Part shown: positions 1 to 4,510 of the stretch, piece after piece
How the letters are laid out: each line of letters opens with the position of its first letter
Position numbering within the stretch: position 1 is the stretch's first letter
From: Nitrososphaeraceae archaeon
GTDB lineage: Archaea; Thermoproteota; Nitrososphaeria; Nitrososphaerales; Nitrososphaeraceae
Reading direction: 5' to 3'
Assembly: GCA_021155845.1 (NCBI GenBank)
Contig: JAJNBK010000052.1
Span: 1-5,553, forward strand
DNA length: 5,553 bases
Translations under genes and position numbers: made by a program
The notes under the pieces: model-generated
Seen by the model: the letters and a program-made list of their open reading frames with translations, nothing else
Database searches by the model: none
What the model was told of the DNA's origin: nothing

Positions 1-1
1 T

Positions 2-703
2 AAGAATAAAACAACTAATGATGCATATAGCAGTTTCTTTCTCTGTACGCAGAGAATGTTAAAAAAGAATCGACAGTTTTGGAAGATTTATGAGAAGAAT
101 AAAAAAAAAGTAGACTGTATGGTAGATAATGTTGATGCTCGTAAAATGAGAATAAATGATGGTTCTGTGGCATTGATAATTACAAGTCCCCCTTATGTTA
201 CTTCGTATGAATATGCTGATCTTCATCAGCTGACTGCAATTTGGTTGCGATATACGGAAAAGCTCTCAGAGTTTAAAACTAAGTTTATTGGATCTCTGCA
301 AAAAAAAGAACTGACCGATATTAAATTGTATAGCGACCTTGGAAAAACAACAGTGAATGAACTTCACTTGATAGATAAAAGAGAGGCCAATGGGGTAGAA
401 CAATATTTTTTTGACATGCAGAAATGTTTTGAAGAAATGTATAGAGTCTTGAAGTTTGGTGGCCGAACAGCTATAATAATCGGTGATACAGATATTAAAA
501 AAGTTAAGATTCAGAATGCAGATGTATTTGTACAAACAATGGCAAAAATAGGCTTTAATATTTACAATATTATCAAGAGACCAGTACCAAACAAGATTCT
601 TCCATTGACAAGAGATCAGAAAACAGGTCGATTTGTTGCTACAATGAAATCAGATAGGCTGGCATATCCATTTGAATACATCCTTATAATGGAGAAAGCC
701 TGA
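2..703 (+). CDS. DNA methyltransferase (N4-cytosine or N6-adenine type), C-terminal part, 5' end outside window
   Basis: The enzyme is predicted to transfer a methyl group from S-adenosylmethionine to an exocyclic amino group of a DNA base. The frame is open from the left edge without a stop, so the ATG at 56 is probably internal and the gene begins outside the window. Counting from that ATG, catalytic motif IV (TSPPY) is at residues 43-47, preceded by the acidic DARKM segment and hydrophobic strand VALII. A VLKFGGR strand-turn lies at 131-137, followed by IIIGDT, and a PNKILPLTRDQKTGRF segment at 178-193. No FxGxGT (motif I, cofactor binding) follows TSPPY, so motif I should lie upstream of the window, giving a motif I-then-IV order. 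No restriction endonuclease is visible downstream; it may be an orphan methylase or have a partner upstream. The family call is firm, the target base is not decidable. Confidence 0.85.
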   Translation, partial: KNKTTNDAYSSFFLCTQRMLKKNRQFWKIYEKNKKKVDCMVDNVDARKMRINDGSVALIITSPPYVTSYEYADLHQLTAIWLRYTEKLSEFKTKFIGSLQKKELTDIKLYSDLGKTTVNELHLIDKREANGVEQYFFDMQKCFEEMYRVLKFGGRTAIIIGDTDIKKVKIQNADVFVQTMAKIGFNIYNIIKRPVPNKILPLTRDQKTGRFVATMKSDRLAYPFEYILIMEKA

Positions 704-852
704 ACTCTTCATAAGAAATATTTATGACTTAAGAAGAGAAAATTGATTATGATAGTCATGGAGAGTAATAGAAAGGACTATTGGAATTTTTTATTCATAT
801 TATAAACTATGAAGTACATTACCTTGCCTTAACACTATCATCAAGAATTGGC

Positions 853-897
853 CTGAATCGAATATACAATTTTTTATCACCAATTAATTCGATTTAG
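853..897. repeat. 11-bp inverted repeat with T-rich loop
   Basis: Bases 853-863 pair with 887-897 as an 11-bp stem (core AATCGAAT / ATTCGATT, one G-T pair). The 23-base loop contains TTTTTT at 870-875. It lies 150 bases after the methyltransferase stop, in a convergent spacer, so it may act as a terminator or RNA 3'-end structure. Its function is inferred only. Confidence 0.4.
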
Positions 898-944
898 TTA
901 AAAAAGAATGTCACCTTCTAGGATGGTGAACCCAATGATATGCA

Positions 945-974
945 TGGGAGTAACCCTGACAGATTCAGGTCCCA
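945..974. repeat. Bulged 10-bp hairpin
   Basis: TGGGA (945-949) pairs with TCCCA (970-974). Directly inside it CCTGA (955-959) pairs with TCAGG (965-969), closing a five-base loop. The only interruption is a five-base bulge (GTAAC, 950-954) on the left arm. The pairing is more G+C-rich than its surroundings and sits just after a 5-bp hairpin (911-929). It could be part of a structured RNA, or a by-product of the possible minus-strand coding remnant that overlaps it. Confidence 0.4.
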
Positions 975-1136
975 ACAACTTTATAGTATCACCAAAGAAT
1001 TACATTACAATACCTTTAAAATGTAATAGCTATCGATTGTGGTTAATGAGGTCTGAAATGGCGATCTTTAGTAGTTGGTATTTATAGAGGAATGATTGAA
1101 TCTCTTTCCATAAAGGAAAAGCAAATAGTAACTTGG

Positions 1137-1152
1137 TATATATATATATATA
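1137..1152. repeat. (TA)8 dinucleotide repeat
   Basis: Eight uninterrupted TA units lie in the convergent spacer. This is a simple low-complexity tract prone to length change. It resembles a TATA element but has no start codon at a suitable distance on either strand that opens a credible gene. Confidence 0.8.
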
Positions 1153-1173
1153 TTTTATAGAGATAAAATATTA

Positions 1174-1205
1174 ATACAATCGCGAAGGGAAAGCTCAGAT
1201 TGTAT
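1174..1205. repeat. 8-bp inverted repeat
   Basis: ATACAATC (1174-1181) is repeated inverted as GATTGTAT (1198-1205) around a 16-base purine-rich loop. It lies downstream of the HAD gene stop on that gene's strand, about 135 bases away. A role in RNA 3'-end formation is possible but unsupported. Confidence 0.35.
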
Positions 1206-1310
1206 GTATCCAGGGTGTGCAATATTCAATTTTCAAGTGTTTATTGATAGTATAAACAGAAACAATAAAAATACAATAACCTAGCAATGAGTATATTATT
1301 TATTTACTAT

Positions 1311-1330
1311 ACATATATACATATATATAT
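1311..1330. repeat. Tandem ACATATAT repeat
   Basis: The 8-base unit ACATATAT occurs twice in tandem (1311-1318, 1319-1326) and runs into further ATAT up to 1330. It lies immediately downstream of the HAD gene stop codon on the minus strand. It is low-complexity DNA. Confidence 0.6.
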
Positions 1331-1338
1331 AAAGATAG

Positions 1339-2010
1339 TTAATTGGAAGCACACCAATTCTTCAAAAATTCTGTTGCTGACTGTGTACTTTCAAATACTC
1401 TATCTTCTTCTATTAAGCCTTTAAAATCTGATATTGTAAGAGTTGAATTATTTAAAGTAACAATGCATTCAATACCTGCTTTATTTGCCGCTTGAACTCC
1501 TAATGGCGCATTTTCTACCACTAATGCTTCTTGTGGTTTTAGACTCATTCTTTCCAACGCAGTTTCAAATGGATCAGGATTAGGCTTGCCTTCTTCTAAA
1601 TCATCACCAGTGATCACTACGTCGAATTTTTCTCTATTAAAAGTTTTATAAATAATATCTTCAACTTCTTGTCTCGCGGCACCACTTACAATAGCTTTTA
1701 AACAATCTAATTCGGCTATTAATTCTCTTACGCCATCGATAGGCTTGACTACTAATATCTGTTTTAAAATTTCCTTCTTTAAATTATGTATTTTATCTAC
1801 AATAGAGAAATAATAAGGATTATTGTCATATCCTTTACGTCTGAAAATCTCTTTTATCATTTCATCAGCTGGCATTCCCTCTAGTAAAAAAATTGTCCTA
1901 TCGTCAATGTCAATATCAGTCTCCTGTTTGATGGCAATCTGCAAAGCTTTACAATGATATGGCATTGCATCAACCAATACGCCATCCATATCAAAAATTA
2001 CTCCTTTCAC
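1339..2010 (-). CDS. HAD-superfamily hydrolase, beta-phosphoglucomutase-like
   Basis: A 223-residue cytosolic enzyme of the haloacid dehalogenase superfamily, subfamily I (alpha-helical cap), of usual length. Motif I is DMDGVLVD at residues 7-14: Asp7 is the nucleophile that would carry the phosphate and Asp9 the acid/base. The helical cap follows at about 15-90. Motif II is the VSG segment with Ser109. Motif III Lys142 sits in GKPNPDPF, and motif IV is VVENAPLGV at 164-172, with Glu166-Asn167 taking the place of the usual acidic pair. The ENAP form is common in beta-phosphoglucomutase and sugar-phosphatase relatives. The substrate is probably a sugar phosphate or similar small phosphoester, not determinable here. 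The start is GTG at 2010: no ATG precedes it in frame before a stop about 13 codons upstream, and the protein begins normally just ahead of motif I. There is no Shine-Dalgarno site, but a TATA-like sequence lies about 27 bases upstream, suggesting a leaderless mRNA. It is a single-gene unit. Confidence 0.9.
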   Translation of the reverse strand: MKGVIFDMDGVLVDAMPYHCKALQIAIKQETDIDIDDRTIFLLEGMPADEMIKEIFRRKGYDNNPYYFSIVDKIHNLKKEILKQILVVKPIDGVRELIAELDCLKAIVSGAARQEVEDIIYKTFNREKFDVVITGDDLEEGKPNPDPFETALERMSLKPQEALVVENAPLGVQAANKAGIECIVTLNNSTLTISDFKGLIEEDRVFESTQSATEFLKNWCASN

Positions 2011-2391
2011 AAAAGAAAAGTAACGTATGCTTATTATATTAATACATCAGTAGAGAATTCTAAAATAAACATAATATATGCATTTTCCTATATCATAATA
2101 TCATATTAGATCATAAAGGCAAAGATTTCTTAATGGTGAATGCAACATTAATTTATAAGATTCTAATTCTTCTTCCTCTGTCTTATATGAAAAATAACAT
2201 TGACAATCAGCGAAGAAAGAAGTGGGTTTGTCATTGCTAATATCTACACTGTAATAATTTTATTATTCTTAGGTCCATTTTGTATTACATTATTCTTCTA
2301 TCGAATTACAAATCAATGTATGATAAAAGATAGACATTGTGTGTTATAGACAGTTATGTCAACATATCATAAGTCGGCTTTACATAAGTAG
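2011..2391. other. Spacer with a possible minus-strand coding remnant
   Basis: No intact gene is seen. On the minus strand, 2101-2259 reads as 52 protein-like residues containing KTEEEELESYKLML and ending in TGA. A short in-frame ATG stretch (2278 down to 2249, MDLRIIKLLQ) would join it if one extra base near 2248 were removed. I do not recognise a family. The plus strand of the same stretch gives only a 35-codon frame (2133-2240) that I take as the shadow. The upstream half of the histidine kinase that starts to be recognisable near 2392 cannot be found here, so it seems to have been deleted, not just mutated. Confidence 0.35.
2030..2043 (-). promoter_or_regulatory. Putative TATA box for the HAD gene
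   Basis: On the minus strand TATTAATATAATAA is centred about 27 bases upstream of the GTG start. This is the spacing expected if transcription begins at or next to the start codon, as in leaderless archaeal mRNAs. The region is AT-rich overall, so the match is weak alone. The absence of a ribosome-binding site before GTG supports it. Confidence 0.4.
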
Positions 2392-2685
2392 TTAAGTAAC
2401 TTCAGACTTTATAATTATGATGATAAACAAAGAACAAAGTTCAACCTTAGTAGTGGCATATTATTCCAATCTGAGGAAGATATATTTATAGAAGTAGATT
2501 GAAGTAGGTTGATTCAAGATACACAAGTTATTGTTAAAGTAAAAGATATAGGTACTGGTATAGACCCTGAAATATTGCCACAACTATTCTCAACGTTTTG
2601 TTCAAAGTCTTTTGAAAGTACTGGATTGGGGCTATTTATTGCTAAAAATATTGTAGAAGCTCATGATGGCAAGATATGGGCTGAA

Positions 2686-2703
2686 AATATTAATATTAAT
2701 ATT
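2686..2703 (+). repeat. (AATATT)3 tandem repeat inside the kinase remnant
   Basis: Three exact AATATT units encode the alternating Asn-Ile run between the G2 box and the last beta strand of the ATPase domain, a loop that varies in length in this family. It is probably a slippage expansion. Confidence 0.6.
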
Positions 2704-2767
2704 CATAGAGAAAAAGGAGCTACCTTTTCCTTTACTCTACCAAATATCAATGGACAACAAAATGTAA

Positions 2768-2774
2768 AGGTGAT
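2768..2774 (+). promoter_or_regulatory. Shine-Dalgarno site for the response regulator
   Basis: AGGTGAT lies nine bases before the ATG at 2784 and matches the archaeal anti-Shine-Dalgarno core (complement of AUCACCU). It sits within the end of the kinase remnant, as expected for a downstream operon gene, and supports the chosen start. Confidence 0.65.
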
Positions 2775-2783
2775 AGATCAATA

Positions 2784-3167
2784 ATGAACAGGAGAGTCCT
2801 ATTAGTAGACGATGAACCTGATCTTAATTTAACATTAAAGATGACTTTAGAAGAAAATGGATTCAAAGTCGATTCATTTACTGATCCTTTGTCGGCATTG
2901 GAGAATTTTAAAGAAGAAGCTGGTATGTATGAGCTCTTAATTCTTGATATGAAAATGCCACAAATGAATGGCTTTGAGTTATATAGACAAATAAAGAAGA
3001 TAGATGATAAAGTTAAAGTATGTTTTCTGACAGCAGGTGAAATGGATTATGAGCAGTTTAAAAAAGAACTAATTCCTGCATTAGATAACAATTGCTATAT
3101 TCAAAAGCCAATTGAAAATGAAACGCTGATAAAAAGACTAAATAGAATAATGGAGCCATCAAATTAA
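2784..3167 (+). CDS. Single-domain response regulator (CheY-like receiver)
   Basis: A 127-residue stand-alone receiver domain that accepts a phosphate from a histidine kinase and signals through a conformational change. All hallmark residues are present: the Mg-binding acidic pair Asp9-Asp10 in VDDEPD, the phospho-acceptor Asp55 in LLILDMKMPQMNG, Thr83 in FLTAGE, and Lys108 in the IQKPI segment. The C-terminus ends after the last receiver helix with no DNA-binding or other output domain, so it must act through a protein partner. The ATG overlaps the kinase stop codon by one base and has a good Shine-Dalgarno site. It is the only undamaged member of the cassette: its kinase partner upstream and the gene downstream are both broken. 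It may be kept by selection, for example as a partner of an unlinked kinase, or may simply not yet have been hit. Confidence 0.92.
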   Translation: MNRRVLLVDDEPDLNLTLKMTLEENGFKVDSFTDPLSALENFKEEAGMYELLILDMKMPQMNGFELYRQIKKIDDKVKVCFLTAGEMDYEQFKKELIPALDNNCYIQKPIENETLIKRLNRIMEPSN

Positions 3168-3759
3168 ATCTGACAGTGATAACTTTGAAAATGAAATATC
3201 AATATTAGATGAAACTACATTCACTTCTGAACAAGAGTGCAAGAGAACAGAACAAGAATTATAGGAACTTATTGCTCTAAAGGATAGAATAGAAAAGTTG
3301 ATCGCGAATATATTGAATGGAGAAGACTGTTCAAAACTAAAACAGATCTTTAAAGAAAATGTTAAACACATTGTAGCGGAAAATAAAAAACTAATATCAG
3401 TATCTTTTACAGTATTAATTCAGGCAGTAAAAAGCTGATCCAGAAATCGCTAAATTAATTCAGACCATACCCATGGAAAATGATGGTGAACAAAACAAAG
3501 ATGATAATAACGCTATCAAATACCTTGAATTTAATAAGGATAAGATATTGGATTTAGCCGAAAAGCATTACGAAAACCTTCTAGAAGCATTGACAGATAA
3601 TGTTAAAGACACTGCTATTACCGATTCTTATTCCAATCCTACATTAGGATTGCCCCGCAGTCATTACTGACATACCCCGCCTCATCTAATCAAAGTGATA
3701 CTTACAGAATTAAAGATTTAGATATTTATTATAATGATAAAGGCGATATTGCTGATTGA
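3163..3759 (+). pseudogene. Broken third gene of the cassette, about 198 codons, helical protein of unknown function
   Basis: One protein can be read across three frame segments. Segment 1 (3163-3433) contains SEQECKRTEQEL, then TAG (3262-3264), then ELIALKDRIEKLIANILNG and ENVKHIVAENKKL. An extra A in the A5 run at 3429-3433 shifts the frame. Segment 2 (3434 to about 3655) continues with KADPEIAKLIQTIP, AIKYLEFNKDKILDLAEKHY and ENLLEALTDNV. A one-base loss near 3655 restores the first frame, and segment 3 reads SLLTYPASSNQSDTYRIKDL and ends GDIAD, TGA 3757-3759. The start is also missing: an ATT at 3163 stands where ATG would be, seven bases after GGAG (3152-3155). The product is charged and mostly helical, probably coiled coil in its first half, with no signal peptide or membrane segment. 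I believe such proteins accompany kinase-regulator pairs in Nitrososphaeria, from memory of the style only. The open stretch 3473-3670 starting at an internal ATG is only the middle of this gene. Confidence 0.75.
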
Positions 3760-4045
3760 TCTAATAATAACAATAGGAGTTCTCTATCAATATCCATCAA
3801 TTAATATTGTTGCGTCTCTATCAAAGTAGAGGATGTTCCATTCACTTTTAGCCGATCTATCTTTTCTATGTAATTAGGCATATGTCTATGAAGTAGGTCT
3901 CACTAATGATATGATTTAGGGATACTCTTTGATTATTAATTAGTTATCAAATAGCATATAATTTATAACATCGTCAGGAGGTCTGAGGAAATTTAGATTT
4001 AGAGTAAGTGTATAGATATATCGGGCAAGAATTGAACATGACTTG
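3760..4045. other. Spacer downstream of the decayed cassette
   Basis: No gene is supported. After the TGA at 3759 the frame runs on for 14 codons, Ser- and Asn-rich, to TAA, which I take as non-coding. Small hairpins occur (CTCTA/TAGAG around 3816-3832; TTTGAT/ATCAAA around 3927-3952). A TATAATTTATAA stretch near 3957-3968 followed by CAGGAGGTCTGAGG resembles a promoter and Shine-Dalgarno pair, but no reading frame of useful length follows. Confidence 0.5.
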
Positions 4046-4097
4046 ATTTTTTCTACTTATATTCTAGATAAAACTTTAGTTTTTCAATAGAAAAAAT
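4046..4097. terminator. Probable bidirectional terminator (10-bp inverted repeat)
   Basis: ATTTTTTCTA (4046-4055) is repeated inverted without mismatch as TAGAAAAAAT (4088-4097). It therefore presents a T6 tract on the plus strand for the cassette from the left and a T6 tract on the minus strand for the small exported gene from the right. The minus tract is 34-40 bases past that gene's restored stop. A second small inverted repeat (AAAACT/AGTTTT, 4070-4083) lies in the 32-base spacer. T-tracts are the known archaeal termination signal; the placement between convergent units supports the call. Confidence 0.5.
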
Positions 4098-4129
4098 AGG
4101 GTTTGCAGCAGTAAGAATTGCCGATGTTT

Positions 4130-4201
4130 TTAGACGCCACCGAATGCTAATAGGCCTTCATTAGCACAGCGTGCAAAGCCACTACATTTGTTAATCTGAT
4201 C
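4130..4201 (-). pseudogene. Out-of-frame conserved-looking tail of the small exported protein
   Basis: On the minus strand, 4201 down to 4133 encodes 23 residues including KCSGFARC and EGLLAFGGV, closed by TAA at 4130-4132. This frame lies one base off the upstream half. It joins smoothly after Glu48 if one base is added to the four-base T-run at 4202-4205 (A-run in the mRNA). Two Cys spaced five residues apart (CxxxxxC) could form a disulfide in an exported protein. Confidence 0.55.
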
Positions 4202-4347
4202 TTTTCAAAACTGGATCTTGTATCTCCTCCGTCTCCATCTTCCATGAAGTTTACACTAGCTTGTTGTACAAGTACTAGACTTAATCCAGCTGACAGAATT
4301 GCTACTGCTGCTACGATTCCAACCATTGGTAAGGTTGAGTTCTTCAT
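4147..4347 (-). CDS. Small exported or membrane-anchored protein, C-terminus frameshifted
   Basis: A 66-residue reading frame of no recognised function. Residues 8-28 form a hydrophobic segment (VGIVAAVAILSAGLSLVLV) with Lys2 before it, followed by QQA, so either a signal peptide cut near residue 30 or a single membrane anchor. An acidic Gly-rich stretch (MEDGDGGD, 35-42) follows. After SSFEK (45-49) the frame gives a tail without family-like features, ending LMKAY. In the alternative frame the same DNA reads DQINKCSGFARCANEGLLAF and ends GGV-TAA at 4130, a Cys-containing tail that fits the first part much better. One base appears lost in a T-run (plus strand 4202-4205). The original protein was then about 72 residues, with two Cys. 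The start is ATG with a TATA box about 29 bases upstream and no clear Shine-Dalgarno site, so the mRNA is nearly leaderless. The damage may be real decay, a programmed shift or a sequencing error. Confidence 0.65.
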   Translation of the reverse strand: MKNSTLPMVGIVAAVAILSAGLSLVLVQQASVNFMEDGDGGDTRSSFEKIRLTNVVALHAVLMKAY

Positions 4348-4372
4348 ATCAATTCCCTTTAATATCTATTGG

Positions 4373-4380
4373 TATATATA
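4373..4380 (-). promoter_or_regulatory. TATA box of the small exported gene
   Basis: TATATATA on the minus strand, preceded by TTTAGAG, is centred about 29 bases upstream of the ATG at 4347. This places the transcription start within a few bases of the start codon, giving a very short leader. The spacing makes this the best promoter in the window. Confidence 0.5.
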
Positions 4381-4440
4381 CTCTAAAAAATAATTCTGAA
4401 TTATATATTAGATATATTCGAAATAATATTATCATAAGTA

Positions 4441-4475
4441 TAGTAATTACTAAGTATTATATTCTTAATTAAGAA
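4441..4475. repeat. Two perfect palindromes, 12 and 14 bp
   Basis: TAGTAATTACTA (4441-4452) and TTCTTAATTAAGAA (4462-4475) are both perfect palindromes with centres 22 bp apart, about two helical turns. They lie between the stop of the Cache gene and the promoter of the small exported gene, roughly 65-100 bases upstream of that TATA box. They could be a tandem operator for a dimeric regulator. AT-rich DNA produces such palindromes by chance, so this is tentative. Confidence 0.3.
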
Positions 4476-4510
4476 CATTATAGTCAATTCTCATTGTTAG
4501 TTGAATATCT

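Larger units (their letters stand above)
704..1338. other. Gene-poor convergent spacer between methyltransferase and HAD gene
   Basis: No convincing intact gene is seen in these 635 bases. Both flanking genes point into the spacer, so transcription of each should end here. T6 runs at about 785-792 and 870-875 could serve as archaeal plus-strand terminators. The spacer holds at least three hairpins (853-897, 945-974, 1174-1205), a smaller one (TCACC 911-915 with GGTGA 925-929) and two TA-rich repeats. From 898 to 999 the minus strand reads as 33 protein-like residues ending in TAA. That frame continues upstream across stops at 1000-1002 and 1030-1032 as far as 1171, which suggests a decayed gene that I cannot identify. 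Confidence 0.6.
2392..2784 (+). pseudogene. Histidine kinase remnant (ATPase domain only, N-box deleted, internal TGA)
   Basis: This is the C-terminal ATP-binding (HATPase_c) domain of a sensor histidine kinase, which would phosphorylate the response regulator that follows. In one frame the text reads SEEDIFIEVD, TGA (2500-2502), SRLIQ, then DTQVIVKVKDIGTGIDPE. In intact relatives a residue such as Lys or Arg stands at the stop, and SRLIQ is followed by a VISNLLxNAxKFT-type helix, the N-box that binds Mg-ATP. Here about 20 or more residues including that helix are missing, joining SRLIQ directly to DTQVIV. The G1 box DIGTGI (2545-2562), an F-box (LFSTF) and the G2 box TGLGLF (2620-2637) remain, ending normally with a GATFSFTLP strand. 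No HisKA (phosphorylated His) or sensor region is present upstream. From the TTG at 2509 only 91 codons are open; these could not form a working kinase. It overlaps the regulator by one base (TAATG). Confidence 0.8.

Noticed and set aside
266..535. 89-codon minus-strand ORF
   Set aside because: It is the shadow of the methyltransferase, which has clear motifs on the plus strand.
781..897. 38-codon plus-strand frame starting at TTG
   Set aside because: It is short, has no ribosome-binding site, and ends inside the 853-897 inverted repeat.
911..975. tRNA, rRNA fragment or fluoride-type riboswitch in the hairpin cluster
   Set aside because: GGATGGTGAAC resembles short conserved rRNA text, and GATGG recalls the fluoride motif. 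However, no cloverleaf, T-arm, pseudoknot order or further matching positions could be found.
908..1087. 59-codon plus-strand ORF beginning MSPSRMVNP
   Set aside because: Its codon position 1 is poor in G and C, unlike the real genes here, and no domain is recognisable. It overlaps a more protein-like minus-strand frame.
2133..2240. 35-codon plus-strand ORF beginning MVNATL
   Set aside because: It is short, and the complementary minus frame is more protein-like. No operon context supports it.
3159..3371. 70-codon minus-strand ORF
   Set aside because: It is the shadow of the broken third gene of the cassette.
3801..3881. 26-codon minus-strand ORF beginning MPNYIEKID
   Set aside because: It is too short and lacks a promoter or ribosome-binding site; chance opening in a spacer is likely.
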